A stretch of 64,000 nucleotides of DNA. Origin: JAOXRU01 sp965247735. GTDB lineage: Bacteria > Bacteroidota > Bacteroidia > Flavobacteriales > Flavobacteriaceae. How positions within the stretch are numbered: position 1 is the first letter of the stretch; the number at the start of each line of letters is the position of its first letter. Shown in pieces: positions 9,582 to 18,510 of this stretch. The position numbers and the translations under genes are program-made. Under the pieces are notes generated by a model. It had not been told where the DNA came from. It did no database searches and saw nothing but the letters and a program-made list of their open reading frames with translations. The DNA is taken from positions 558,001-622,000 of the forward strand of contig CBDFHN010000002.1 in NCBI GenBank assembly GCA_965247735.1. Reading direction: 5' to 3'.

Positions 9582-10769
9582 CTAATCTAATTTTACAGCA
9601 TAAAGGTTCCCGTCTGAACTCCCAAAATAAATGATTTCATTATCAATAATTGGCGTTGACAGAATAGATCCTAATAACGTGTGAATTTGTTTTTCTGTTT
9701 CAATATAATTGGCTCCATAGAGTTCAAAACCATCCTTAAAATGACCTTCTTTATTGTAAAAATGACTATAATTTAATTTACTAGTCTCTGTCTGAAACTC
9801 CCATTTTTGTTTACCTGTCTCAAAATCAATACCAATAATCTTACCATCAAAAGTACCAAAATACATGGTTTTCTTATCAACAATAGCGGATCCAAAAACC
9901 CTCATACTTAAGGGAATTGTCCAATCTGTAATTCCATCTACCTTATTTACTGCATAAAATTTATGTCCATCAGATGTTCCAAAATAGATATTATCATTCA
10001 ATGCTATTGGAGTAGCTATAATCCATCCTTGAGGTTGTTTTATATGCCATTTTTTTATACCTGTGGTGGCATCTAATGCATACATATTAAAATCGCGACT
10101 CCCAAAATACACAACATCATCTTTGACCAAAGCTGCTCTTTGAATTTCTCCATTTGGAAAATCAGGCTCACCAAGTGTCTGAAATTTCCAAACTAGTTTT
10201 CCACTCTCTTTATCAATACAATAAAACTTACCATCAAAACTACCTACAAATACATTGTTTTTATAAATAACTGGTGTTGCATGAATAATACCTTCTGTCT
10301 TATAGCTCCATTTCAATAATCCACTTCTACAATGGATAGCATATAAATTACCATCTGCTGCACCCCAATAAATAGTGTTTTTATTGCCTTTTGGAGAAGA
10401 TAGGTAATAATCCCACAAGTCGTACATTTTTTCTCCTTTGGAACTAAATTTCCAGACGAGATTACCCTTATCTTTATTTAAGGCATATAAATTACCATCT
10501 GCACTAGCAAAACAAACCAAATTGCCTGTTATATAAGCAGATGAATGTATTGCTCCTTCTGTTTTAAATTTCCAGTTTTCCTTCCCCGTTACTTTATCAA
10601 TAGCATAAAAATTATGATCACCACTACCTACAAATATAACATCACCTTCAATTATTGGAGAAGAATACACCCTGTCATTGGTTTTAAACTTCCACAAAAC
10701 ATCACTTTGTCCATTACAAACAAAAGAACAAAAATGGAAAAACAACAAAAAGGTAGCAACTTTAATCAT
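9582..10769 (-). CDS. Exported PQQ-like beta-propeller repeat protein
   Basis: A 395-residue protein with a signal peptide (residues about 1-20, ending at CNG) and seven to eight PQQ-like blades. Each blade carries a YFGSxDGxLYAI/LDxxTGxxxWxF unit; the last blade, YFGSSDGNLYAV, ends the chain. Such propellers bind quinone cofactors or act as protein scaffolds; no catalytic dehydrogenase insert is present, so a scaffold or BamB-like role is equally possible. It is convergent with the GNAT-like gene and seems to be a single-gene transcript. Confidence 0.85.
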   Translation of the reverse strand: MIKVATFLLFFHFCSFVCNGQSDVLWKFKTNDRVYSSPIIEGDVIFVGSGDHNFYAIDKVTGKENWKFKTEGAIHSSAYITGNLVCFASADGNLYALNKDKGNLVWKFSSKGEKMYDLWDYYLSSPKGNKNTIYWGAADGNLYAIHCRSGLLKWSYKTEGIIHATPVIYKNNVFVGSFDGKFYCIDKESGKLVWKFQTLGEPDFPNGEIQRAALVKDDVVYFGSRDFNMYALDATTGIKKWHIKQPQGWIIATPIALNDNIYFGTSDGHKFYAVNKVDGITDWTIPLSMRVFGSAIVDKKTMYFGTFDGKIIGIDFETGKQKWEFQTETSKLNYSHFYNKEGHFKDGFELYGANYIETEKQIHTLLGSILSTPIIDNEIIYFGSSDGNLYAVKLD

Positions 10770-10807
10770 AGATGTAATTTAATAATAACTTAAAACTAGG
10801 TCCTATT

Positions 10808-10815
10808 CAAATATA
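10808..10815 (-). promoter_or_regulatory. Candidate -7 box (TATATTTG) for the PQQ propeller gene
   Basis: A perfect TAnnTTTG on the minus strand, 38 bases before the start codon at 10769. Confidence 0.4.
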
Positions 10816-10902
10816 TGAAACAGATATAAAACAATTGGAATTTAGCTATATACAGTAATAAAATGATTACAAACAGCAACGATTGAATAGTACTCGATAA
10901 TT

Positions 10903-11424
10903 TTAAGCTTTATAAAACAGTCTTCCAGCTTTTTTTTCTATTAATAAGTAATCTAATACTGCCAACCATAATAAAGATTTAGATAAATAGTTATATTCAT
11001 CTCCTATAAAGTGTAAATAATCCAATATTGAAATCACATAGGTGACTATTACAAAAGCAAGCTTTAGGTAGTCTAATCGTTTTTTAACTGGTTTCTTTTG
11101 AAAACTTAAGAAATATACAACTACTATTCCTGCAAAACCAATTGTCATAAGTATGTTATCATAACCCCAATGCATCATTTTGACTAACGCTCCCAATACT
11201 AAAATTGCAAAAACTCCTTTTAGCATATTAAAATAACGAGTTCTAATAAATGTTCCATTCATTAAAAGCATAAAAACCCCAGCAATACCAGCAACAATAA
11301 CTCCCCTGTGCAGCCAAACTTCTGCATTAGTATTATCTGTAGTTAATGTAGAAATAAATGATGTTCCAGCAATTACAAGCCCAATGATGATGATTACTAC
11401 GTAGTAAAAGTTATTGTTTTTCAT
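10903..11424 (-). CDS. GldL-like N-terminal-domain membrane protein
   Basis: A 173-residue inner membrane protein with about six short hydrophobic segments. The central part, GALVKMMHWGYDNILMTIG, resembles the GldL transmembrane motif (FKIMHW..AD.MLTIG). GldL is the gliding-motility/type IX secretion motor subunit. The protein lacks the long cytoplasmic tail of true GldL, so it is a relative, not the motor gene. Start chosen at 11424 (MKNNNFYYVVIII); the frame extends 18 codons further up, but that part is polar and unlike the family. Confidence 0.65.
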   Translation of the reverse strand: MKNNNFYYVVIIIIGLVIAGTSFISTLTTDNTNAEVWLHRGVIVAGIAGVFMLLMNGTFIRTRYFNMLKGVFAILVLGALVKMMHWGYDNILMTIGFAGIVVVYFLSFQKKPVKKRLDYLKLAFVIVTYVISILDYLHFIGDEYNYLSKSLLWLAVLDYLLIEKKAGRLFYKA

Positions 11425-11558
11425 AAAATATACTTTTATTTCATTACTTTCATATGTTAAATAATCGCAAAAAATCACATAAATGCTCTTAATGATTAGT
11501 TTATAATAGATTATGTTTATAAATTTAGAGAATATAAATATAGATGTTTTTAAACACT

Positions 11559-12743
11559 ATGCAAAACTCAATAAAACTACTTTTACTATTAATACTCCTT
11601 ACAATCTCCTTTTGCAAACAAAAACAAACCATAGAAGGACATATTAAAGGACTTGGTAACGATACCCTTATAGTAGAATACATGACAATCCCTAAGCACT
11701 ATAAAAGCGGAGAGAAGTATCGGTTCACAAGAGACACCATAGTTGCAAAAAATGACAAGTTTAACTATGACAATATATCAAACGAAACAAAAACTGTAAA
11801 AATATATTCCATAAATAGACATAAAAAACTAAGTGGAACTATTTTTATACCTGAATCCATGGAAATATTCATGCAAGTTTTACCCGATGATAAAATAAAA
11901 ATTGACGGAACTATTCATAAATATCATATAGACTATACTGTTAAAGGCTCAACGATTAGCAACGAAGATCTCCTTGTAAGAAAGAAGAAACTCAAAACTA
12001 TGGTTGAACAAGCAAAAAACTACCTTAGAAGAGATACCTTACGATTTAATAATGGAGATGCACAAAAAATTGAAAAGATTTCTCTAAAAATTAAGGAGAA
12101 CCGAAAATTATACAAAAAAATAGATTTTGAATACATTAACAACAATTGGGATAAACATTATACTGCGTATTTATTATGGACGCGTAGCAAAATATACGAC
12201 AATTACAAAAAAATAAGTAATGAGGTTAGAAATGGAGTTTACAAACCCATAATAGATTATGAGATTGCAAGAAAAAAGAGAATTACTGATAGAAAGAAAA
12301 AAGTGCTTTTGAATTTAATAACAGAAGGCAAAAAAGCACCAGATTTTACACTGCAAAACATAAACAATACATCGCTAACCCTAAGTAGTGCCATACAAGC
12401 AAAAGAATATACTGTACTTGATTTTTGGGGTAGCTGGTGCCTACCTTGTATAAAAGGTTTTCCTGATATGAAAAAGTATTACAACAAATACAGCACCCGT
12501 ATTGCCTTTATCAGCATTGCTTGCAGCGATACGGATAAGAAATGGAGACAAGCTGTAAAAGAACACAAGCTAATATGGCCGCAACTAATAAATAACTCCA
12601 ATGAAGGTTTTGATGTTTCAGAAAAATACGTGGTTACCACTTATCCCACAAAAATAATAATCAATAAACAACAGGAAATAGTTGCCGTATTCAAAGGTGA
12701 ATCTGAGTATTTTTATAAAAAACTAGATGAATTGATGCAGTAG
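11559..12743 (+). CDS. TlpA-type thiol-disulfide oxidoreductase lipoprotein
   Basis: A ~394-residue exported protein. Its N-terminus is a lipoprotein signal (MQNSIKLLLLLILLTISFC, lipobox Cys about residue 19). It is followed by a DUF4369-like beta domain that opens with IEGHIKGLGNDTLIVEY, a basic helical linker, and a C-terminal thioredoxin fold. The redox motif is WCLPC near residue 295, within LDFWGSWCLPCIKGF, and a cis-Pro follows in VTTYPTKIIIN. This architecture is common in Bacteroidota and acts in the periplasm on disulfides or in cytochrome maturation. An in-frame ATG five codons earlier (11544) is less likely as it breaks the signal sequence. Confidence 0.85.
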   Translation: MQNSIKLLLLLILLTISFCKQKQTIEGHIKGLGNDTLIVEYMTIPKHYKSGEKYRFTRDTIVAKNDKFNYDNISNETKTVKIYSINRHKKLSGTIFIPESMEIFMQVLPDDKIKIDGTIHKYHIDYTVKGSTISNEDLLVRKKKLKTMVEQAKNYLRRDTLRFNNGDAQKIEKISLKIKENRKLYKKIDFEYINNNWDKHYTAYLLWTRSKIYDNYKKISNEVRNGVYKPIIDYEIARKKRITDRKKKVLLNLITEGKKAPDFTLQNINNTSLTLSSAIQAKEYTVLDFWGSWCLPCIKGFPDMKKYYNKYSTRIAFISIACSDTDKKWRQAVKEHKLIWPQLINNSNEGFDVSEKYVVTTYPTKIIINKQQEIVAVFKGESEYFYKKLDELMQ

Positions 12744-12835
12744 TATTATTTTACAGTTTAGAAACATGATAAAAAATGACTTAATTGATTATTGGGTAGT
12801 AATTTTAAAAACCAACAACCTCGAGGTATTAAAAC

Positions 12836-12871
12836 AAAAAAGGCTTTTGATAAACATCAAAAGCCTTTTTT
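12836..12871. terminator. Bidirectional terminator between tlpA-like and capB
   Basis: A 16-base near-perfect stem (12836-12851 with 12856-12871), AAC-type tetraloop, A-run on one side and T-run on the other. It lies between two convergent genes and can serve both. Confidence 0.85.
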
Positions 12872-12891
12872 AAAATATGTGTTTCTAAAGA

Positions 12892-14151
12892 TTATTCTCC
12901 CATAACGGCAGATACCGCAGCAGATAATCTTTTATAAGTTCCATTAGCCAGACGCTCTCTTATTGCTGAGAATGCTACTAAGGTCTCTTCTACATCTTCT
13001 AAAGTATGTGTTGCAGTAGGGATCATTCTTAATAAGATAATTCCTTTTGGTATTACTGGATAAACTACAATAGAACAGAAAATTCCGTGGTTTTCTCTAA
13101 GGTCTTTTACCAAAGCCATTGCTTCAGGAATACTACCTTTAAGATATACTGGAGTTACACAACTTTGCGTTGTTCCGATATCAAAACCTCTTTCCTTAAG
13201 TCCACTTTGTAATGCAGTAACAATTTTCCACAAGTTTTCTTTTAACTGTGGTTGCGTACGCAACATATCTAAACGTTTTAAAGCACCAACCACCAATTGC
13301 ATTTGCAATGATTTTGCAAACATTTGTGATCTTAGGTTGTACTTTAAATAGTCAATAATTTCTTTGTCAGCAGCTATAAAAGCTCCTGTACTTGCCATAG
13401 ATTTTGCAAAAGTTGCAAAATATACATCAATATCATCCTGAATACCTTGTTCTTCTCCTGCTCCTGCTCCTGTTTTCCCCAAGGTACCAAAACCATGAGC
13501 ATCATCAACTAAGAATCTAAAATTATATTTTTTCTTTAATGCTACAATTTCTTTTAACTTCCCTTGTTCTCCACGCATTCCGAAAACACCTTCAGAGATC
13601 AACAAAATACCACCACCAGTTTGCTCCGCAATTTTAGTAGCACGCATTAAGTTTTTCTCGATGCTTTCCATATCATTATGCCTATAGGTAAAACGCTTCC
13701 CCATATGCAAACGAACACCATCAATAATACAAGCATGAGAATCTACATCATATACTATTACATCATCCTTAGTAACCAAAGCGTCAATAGTAGACACCAT
13801 ACCTTGATAACCAAAATTTAATAAATAAGTAGCTTCTTTGTTAACAAATGCAGCAAGCTCATCTTGTAACTGTTCATGAAGATCTGTATGCCCGCTCATC
13901 ATTCTTGCTCCCATTGGGTAAGCAGAACCATAATCTACACCAGCCTGAGCATCAACAGCCCTTACTTCTGGATTATTTGCAAGTCCTAAATAGTCATTAA
14001 TACTCCAAGTGATTACATCTTTCCCCTGAAACTTCATTCTATTGGAAATAGAGCCTTCCAATTTTGGAAAAACAAAATACCCTTCTGCATGAGAAGCCCA
14101 TTTTCCTAAAGGTCCCTTATTCTCAATAATTCTCTCAAATAAATCTCTCAT
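12892..14151 (-). CDS. capB: Alpha-oxoamine synthase, probable cysteate fatty-acyl transferase (CapB)
   Basis: A 419-residue PLP enzyme of the alpha-oxoamine synthase family, which joins an amino acid to an acyl thioester with loss of CO2. Seen: the family N-terminal loop (SINDYLGLANN), the His of DVDSHACIIDG, the PLP aspartate in VDDAHGFG (residues 215-222) and the Schiff-base lysine K250 in FAKSMASTGAF. Members include BioF, KBL, serine palmitoyltransferase and the cysteate fatty-acyl transferase of Flavobacterium johnsoniae. The last makes the sulfonolipid capnine and supports gliding. The neighbour upstream is a cysteine-synthase-like enzyme suited to making cysteate, so the CapB reading is preferred. 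Serine palmitoyltransferase or KBL remain possible. It has its own -7 box and a terminator lies between the two genes. Confidence 0.68.
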   Translation of the reverse strand: MRDLFERIIENKGPLGKWASHAEGYFVFPKLEGSISNRMKFQGKDVITWSINDYLGLANNPEVRAVDAQAGVDYGSAYPMGARMMSGHTDLHEQLQDELAAFVNKEATYLLNFGYQGMVSTIDALVTKDDVIVYDVDSHACIIDGVRLHMGKRFTYRHNDMESIEKNLMRATKIAEQTGGGILLISEGVFGMRGEQGKLKEIVALKKKYNFRFLVDDAHGFGTLGKTGAGAGEEQGIQDDIDVYFATFAKSMASTGAFIAADKEIIDYLKYNLRSQMFAKSLQMQLVVGALKRLDMLRTQPQLKENLWKIVTALQSGLKERGFDIGTTQSCVTPVYLKGSIPEAMALVKDLRENHGIFCSIVVYPVIPKGIILLRMIPTATHTLEDVEETLVAFSAIRERLANGTYKRLSAAVSAVMGE

Positions 14152-14186
14152 CTAAGTTTGTTCTTTATAATATTCACTTCAACGAG

Positions 14187-14194
14187 CAAAAGTA
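14187..14194 (-). promoter_or_regulatory. Candidate -7 box (TACTTTTG) for capB
   Basis: A perfect TAnnTTTG followed by C on the minus strand, 35 bases before the capB start. Confidence 0.4.
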
Positions 14195-14244
14195 GCTATT
14201 TTCAGCTTTTTATCATAATTATTTTACCCGTGAATTTAACAAAT

Positions 14245-14274
14245 AAAAAAAGGCAATAGAATATTGCCTTTTTT
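14245..14274. terminator. Terminator between capA and capB
   Basis: A 12-13-base stem (14245-14257 with 14263-14274) with core GGCAAT/ATTGCC, five-base loop, and A/T runs on both sides. It would stop leftward transcription from the cysteine-synthase-like gene, so the two neighbours are probably separate units. Confidence 0.8.
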
Positions 14275-14296
14275 CACTATAAATATAATCCGTTTT

Positions 14297-15337
14297 TTAA
14301 CTTATAAACTGAATTTTTTGTGGTTCTTCAGAATTCATACTATCAAAGAATCCTTGTTCTGCCATCCAATCGTCACTATATATCTTACTCATATATCGTG
14401 ATCCATGATCAGGAAATATCACAACAACAATACTGTTTTTTGAAAATTCTCCTTCAGCCTGTAATTGTTTTATTGCCTGCATTGCAGCTCCACTGGTATA
14501 CCCAACAAAAAGTCCTTCTGTTTTTGCTATTGCTCTAGCTGTATGCGCACTTTCTTCATCTGAAACTTTTACAAATTTGTCAATAATATCAAAATCTGTT
14601 GCCGCTGGTATTAAATTTTTCCCCAATCCTTCTATTCGATATGGATAAATCTCGTTAACATCTAATTCTTTAGTCTCATGGTATTTTTGCAATACAGAAC
14701 CAAAAGCATCAACTCCTATAACTTTTATATCTTTATTTTGTTCTTTTAAATAGCGTCCTACTCCAGAAATAGTACCTCCTGTTCCACTACAAGCAACTAA
14801 ATGTGTAATCTGCCCATTGGTTTGTTTCCATATTTCTGGCCCAGTAGAGGCATAATGTGCTTCTATATTGAGTTCATTAAAATATTGGTTAATATATACA
14901 GAACCTTTTAATTCTTCATGTAATCTTTTTGCTACTTGATAATACGACCTAGGATCATCTGCACTTACATGAGCAGGGCATACATATACCTCAGCTCCCA
15001 TGGTACGTAACATATTAATTTTATCTTTAGAAGACTTAGAGCTAACAGCTAAGATGCATTTGTACCCTTTTATAATACTCACCATTGCAATACTAAAACC
15101 AGTATTACCAGAGGTTGTTTCTACAATAGTATCGCCAGGTTTTAAAATTCCTCTCTTTTCAGACTCTTCTATAATATACAGTGCTATTCTATCTTTGGAA
15201 GATTGACCAGGATTAAAGGCTTCTACTTTAGCGTAAAAATCTCCTTGATACGACTCTGTAATAGTATTTAGTTTTATTAGTGGTGTATCACCTATAAGAT
15301 CTAAAGCACTATTGTATGCGTTAATACGTTTTTTCAT
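14297..15337 (-). CDS. capA: PLP-dependent cysteine-synthase-family enzyme, probable cysteate synthase (CapA)
   Basis: A 346-residue fold-type II PLP enzyme. Visible marks are the lysine K48 in NPGQSSKDRIA, the substrate loop TSGNTG (residues 75-80), and the glycine-rich phosphate loop CSGTGGTISGVG. It differs from typical CysK: the first loop reads PGQSSKDR rather than PGGSVKDR, and there is a C-terminal extension with FPDHGSRYMSKIYSDDWM. Cysteine synthases and CBS-like enzymes share these marks. Cysteate synthase uses O-phosphoserine and sulfite, and in Bacteroidota it is paired with a cysteate acyltransferase; such an enzyme is the next gene. Plain cysteine synthase or CBS is the alternative. 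Start chosen at 15337 (MKKRINAYNS), as the 12 codons above it are not family-like. Confidence 0.62.
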   Translation of the reverse strand: MKKRINAYNSALDLIGDTPLIKLNTITESYQGDFYAKVEAFNPGQSSKDRIALYIIEESEKRGILKPGDTIVETTSGNTGFSIAMVSIIKGYKCILAVSSKSSKDKINMLRTMGAEVYVCPAHVSADDPRSYYQVAKRLHEELKGSVYINQYFNELNIEAHYASTGPEIWKQTNGQITHLVACSGTGGTISGVGRYLKEQNKDIKVIGVDAFGSVLQKYHETKELDVNEIYPYRIEGLGKNLIPAATDFDIIDKFVKVSDEESAHTARAIAKTEGLFVGYTSGAAMQAIKQLQAEGEFSKNSIVVVIFPDHGSRYMSKIYSDDWMAEQGFFDSMNSEEPQKIQFIS

Positions 15338-15399
15338 ACGGGGTAAACTGTTCTTTTTTTGCAAGCAATACATATTTAAATCATGTATTAATTACGGTA

Positions 15400-15407
15400 C
15401 AAACTTA
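15400..15407 (-). promoter_or_regulatory. Candidate -7 box (TAAGTTTG) for capA
   Basis: A perfect TAnnTTTG on the minus strand, 62 bases before the chosen capA start. Confidence 0.3.
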
Positions 15408-15421
15408 ATCATTTTTTTTTA

Positions 15422-17473
15422 TCAAATGTTAATTCCTTCTAAATCCAATAAAAAAGCATATTCTTCTGCTACTTCTTTTAAGGCTTCAAATCGCCCTGAA
15501 GCACCACCATGACCTGCATCCATATTACAATCGAACAATACTTTATTACTGCTTTTATTTAACTCCCTTAGCTTGGCAATCCATTTTGCTGGTTCCCAAT
15601 ATTGCACCTGAGAATCATGGAATCCTGTTGTTACCAAAATATTTGGATAAAACAGTTCTCCTACGTTATCATATGGTGAATACGATTTCATGTATTCATA
15701 AGATTCCTTTTCATTAGGATTCCCCCACTCGTCATACTCCCCTGTTGTTAATGGTATACTATCATCTAACATTGTGGTAACTACATCTACAAAAGGTACA
15801 GATGCAATGATTCCGTTATACAATTCTGGTGCAATATTTATTACTGCTCCCATTAATAACCCACCGGCACTACCACCCATTGCATACATATGTGCAACTG
15901 ACGTATATCCTTCGTTTACTAAGTATTTAGAACAATCTACAAAATCTGTAAAGGTATTTTTCTTTTTTAGCAATTTACCATTTTCATACCAGCTCCTACC
16001 TAAATACTCTCCTCCTCTAATATGCGCTATTGCATAGATAAATCCTCTGTCCAAAAGACTTAATCTTGATGACGAAAAATAAGGATCTATAGAATAACCA
16101 TAAGAACCATAAGCATATTGTAATACAGGGTTAGTACCATCTTTTTTGATTCCTTTTTTATAAATCAAAGACATTGGGATTTTAGTACCATCTTCGGCTG
16201 TTGCCCATATCCGTTCAGAAACATAGTCTTCCTTATTAAACTTATCTCCTAAAACTTGTTGTTCCTTCTTTACTTCCTTCTCCTTTGTTCTCATATTAAA
16301 ATCGATAACAGAAGAAGGTGTTGTTAATGAAGTATATCCATAACGTAATATTTCTGTATCAAAATCTACATTGGTACTAGTATAGGTAGTATAAGTTTCG
16401 TTATCAAAAGGCAAATAATATTCTGGGGTATTTTTATCCCACGGAATAATTCTTAATTCATTTAATCCATTAGTACGTTCGCTAACCACCAAATAATCCT
16501 TAAAAATATCTATGTCTTCTAATAATACATCTTCACGATGCTCTAAAACAATCTCCCAATTCTCTTTAGATGTTGCTGTTAATGACGACGACATCAACTT
16601 AAAATTAGTAGCCTTATCTTTATTGGTGATAATATAAAATTTATCTTTATAGTGAGATATGCTATATTCTAAACCGCGTTCTCTTTCCTGAAATACTGCA
16701 AATTCTTCATTTGGAGCATTAGCAGCTATAAACCTATACTCATTGGTTAAAGTACTTCCTGATCCAATTATAATGTATTTTTTGGATTTTGTTTTATAAA
16801 CATAGGTACTAAACGTTTCGTCTTCCTCTGTATACACCAAAACATTATCTTCAGGTTTATCTCCTAAAGTATGTTTGTATATTTTGTCTGAACGAAGCGT
16901 AACTTCATCCTTACGAGCATAAAAAAAAGTTTTATTATCGCTTGCCCAAGTAGCACCACCTGTAGTATCTTTTATAATAAAAGGAAGTATTTCTCCAGTA
17001 ATTAAGTCTTTAACTTGTAAAGTGTATTGTCTTCTACTAACGGTATCAATCGCAAAAACTGCATACCTATTGTCTTCACTTATACTTATCCCTTTTAAGT
17101 TAAAATAAGAATATCCTTCTGCTAATTCATTACAGTTAAATAAGATTTCCTCATTTGCCTCTAAAGATTCTTTTTTACGAGAATAGATAGGATAATCTTT
17201 TCCCAACTCATATTTAGTCATATACCAATACCCATTGTACTTATATGGTACAGAACTATCGTCTTCTTTTATCCTGCTTTTCATTTCTTTAAACAGGTTA
17301 TCTTGAAAATCTTTGGTATGAGCCGTTAACTTCTTATAATAATCGTTTTCGCTTTTAAGGTGATTTAGTACTTCATCATCATCCTTTTTATTCATCCAAA
17401 AATAGTCATCAATTCTTGTATCCCCATGGATACTTAATGGGGTTGGGCTCTTTTTCGCTATTGGAGGCATCAT
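15422..17473 (-). CDS. ptrB: Oligopeptidase B (prolyl oligopeptidase family S9)
   Basis: A 683-residue cytoplasmic-type serine peptidase. The N-terminus begins PIAKKSPTPLSIHGDTRIDDYFWM, typical of oligopeptidase B, which cuts short peptides after Arg or Lys. The beta-propeller covers residues about 70-400. The alpha/beta-hydrolase domain holds the nucleophile Ser in GGSAGG (about residue 535) and the catalytic His in DAGHGGASGRF (about residue 652). The family signature region YAYGSYGYSIDPYFSSSRLSL is also present. Length is normal. There are two adjacent ATGs, and either may be used. No signal peptide is seen. It is a single gene with its own -7 box. Confidence 0.88.
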   Translation of the reverse strand: MMPPIAKKSPTPLSIHGDTRIDDYFWMNKKDDDEVLNHLKSENDYYKKLTAHTKDFQDNLFKEMKSRIKEDDSSVPYKYNGYWYMTKYELGKDYPIYSRKKESLEANEEILFNCNELAEGYSYFNLKGISISEDNRYAVFAIDTVSRRQYTLQVKDLITGEILPFIIKDTTGGATWASDNKTFFYARKDEVTLRSDKIYKHTLGDKPEDNVLVYTEEDETFSTYVYKTKSKKYIIIGSGSTLTNEYRFIAANAPNEEFAVFQERERGLEYSISHYKDKFYIITNKDKATNFKLMSSSLTATSKENWEIVLEHREDVLLEDIDIFKDYLVVSERTNGLNELRIIPWDKNTPEYYLPFDNETYTTYTSTNVDFDTEILRYGYTSLTTPSSVIDFNMRTKEKEVKKEQQVLGDKFNKEDYVSERIWATAEDGTKIPMSLIYKKGIKKDGTNPVLQYAYGSYGYSIDPYFSSSRLSLLDRGFIYAIAHIRGGEYLGRSWYENGKLLKKKNTFTDFVDCSKYLVNEGYTSVAHMYAMGGSAGGLLMGAVINIAPELYNGIIASVPFVDVVTTMLDDSIPLTTGEYDEWGNPNEKESYEYMKSYSPYDNVGELFYPNILVTTGFHDSQVQYWEPAKWIAKLRELNKSSNKVLFDCNMDAGHGGASGRFEALKEVAEEYAFLLDLEGINI

Positions 17474-17516
17474 ACTAACATCATTTTTTAGTTCTTGATT
17501 TTACAACAAGAAGTTG

Positions 17517-17524
17517 CAAAAATA
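17517..17524 (-). promoter_or_regulatory. Candidate -7 box (TATTTTTG) for ptrB
   Basis: A perfect TAnnTTTG, followed by C, on the minus strand 44 bases before the ptrB start. Confidence 0.35.
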
Positions 17525-17569
17525 GAAGGAACTATTAAAAATAGTAGCCTTTTAAACATAATTATTTTA

Positions 17570-17577
17570 TAATTTTG
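17570..17577 (+). promoter_or_regulatory. Candidate -7 box (TAATTTTG) for ybaB
   Basis: A perfect TAnnTTTG on the plus strand, 35 bases before the ybaB start. It lies back-to-back with the ptrB box, making a compact divergent promoter region. Confidence 0.4.
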
Positions 17578-17612
17578 ATTTTTCACTGAATAATAATACA
17601 AAAAACTTAGAT

Positions 17613-17939
17613 ATGTTTGGAGATTTAATGGGAATGATGGGCAAACTTAAAGAAGCACAACAAAAAGTAGAAGAAACAAAAAAAAGGCTAGATACTGTTC
17701 TTATAGACGAATTTTCTGCTGATCAACAGCTAAAAATAACTCTTACTGCCAATAGAACAATTAAAAACATTGAAATTGCAGATGCTTTGTTGGCAGATAA
17801 AGAACAATTAGAAGACTATTTGGTACTTACCCTTAATAAAGCTATTACAAGAGCCACAGCAATAAACGAAGCGGAACTTGCAGCAGTAGCTAAAGACGGA
17901 ATGCCTAATATTCCAGGAATGGACTCTTTTTTAAAGTAG
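17613..17939 (+). CDS. ybaB: YbaB/EbfC family nucleoid-associated protein
   Basis: A 108-residue protein that binds DNA as a dimer in this family. It starts MFGDLMGMMGKLKEAQQKVEETKKRL, the usual N-terminal coiled helix, followed by the beta-sheet core (VLIDEFSADQQLKITLTANRTIKNIEI) and the final helix, where NKAITRATAINEAELAAVAKDGMPNIPGM is typical. In many bacteria ybaB follows dnaX and precedes recR, but here it stands alone, 40 bases before a thioredoxin-like gene on the same strand. Length and motifs are normal. Confidence 0.9.
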   Translation: MFGDLMGMMGKLKEAQQKVEETKKRLDTVLIDEFSADQQLKITLTANRTIKNIEIADALLADKEQLEDYLVLTLNKAITRATAINEAELAAVAKDGMPNIPGMDSFLK

Positions 17940-17979
17940 AATAGATACCTTTTGGTAAGGTTATTGATAAAATATAATT

Positions 17980-18444
17980 ATGGTAAAAAAACTTATACTT
18001 ATTCTTGTTGCTATTCCACTATTAGCAATGGGTCAAGAACAAAACTCTTTTGAAAAAAATAGTTCTTGGGGCACAGATTTTGAGACCGCTAAAAAATTAG
18101 CAAAAAAAGAAAATAAAAATATTCTAGTCTATTTTAGTGGAAGCGACTGGTGTGCACCTTGTAAAAAATTACAAAAAGATTTTTTTGATGCTGCAATTTT
18201 TAAAAACCATGCAGATAAATACGTGTTGTTGTATGTTGATGTTCCAATTCGTGTAGACATTATCTCGGCATTGCAAAAAGAGCATAACAACAAACTGGTA
18301 GCAAAATATAATAAAAGCAAAAGTTTCCCCTTAGTTCTTGTTTTAAGCGCTAAAGGAAAGGTAATAGACAAAGTTTCTGGATATAGCTATTTAAGAGATA
18401 CCAGATACCACGAAGCGTTACTGTCTAAAAACATAAAGAAATAA
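17980..18444 (+). CDS. Exported thioredoxin-fold protein
   Basis: A 154-residue protein with a signal peptide (MVKKLILILVAIPLLAMGQ) and a single thioredoxin_7-like domain. The redox motif is CAPC in FSGSDWCAPCKKLQKDFF (residues about 49-66), with a cis-Pro in KSFPLVLVLSAKGKVIDKVSGY. It is likely a periplasmic thiol oxidoreductase or disulfide reductase. It follows ybaB by 40 bases and is closed by a strong terminator, so the pair may be one transcript. Confidence 0.85.
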   Translation: MVKKLILILVAIPLLAMGQEQNSFEKNSSWGTDFETAKKLAKKENKNILVYFSGSDWCAPCKKLQKDFFDAAIFKNHADKYVLLYVDVPIRVDIISALQKEHNNKLVAKYNKSKSFPLVLVLSAKGKVIDKVSGYSYLRDTRYHEALLSKNIKK

Positions 18445-18462
18445 AACGTCTTTTTTTAAAAA

Positions 18463-18500
18463 AAAAAGAGACTTTTGGATTAAACCCAAAAGCCTCTTTT
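18463..18500 (+). terminator. Intrinsic terminator after the thioredoxin-fold gene
   Basis: The stem aaaagagacttttggat / cccaaaagcctctttt (with one mismatch) is flanked by an A-run and ends in a T-run. Confidence 0.75.
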
Positions 18501-18510
18501 CTACAAGTCA

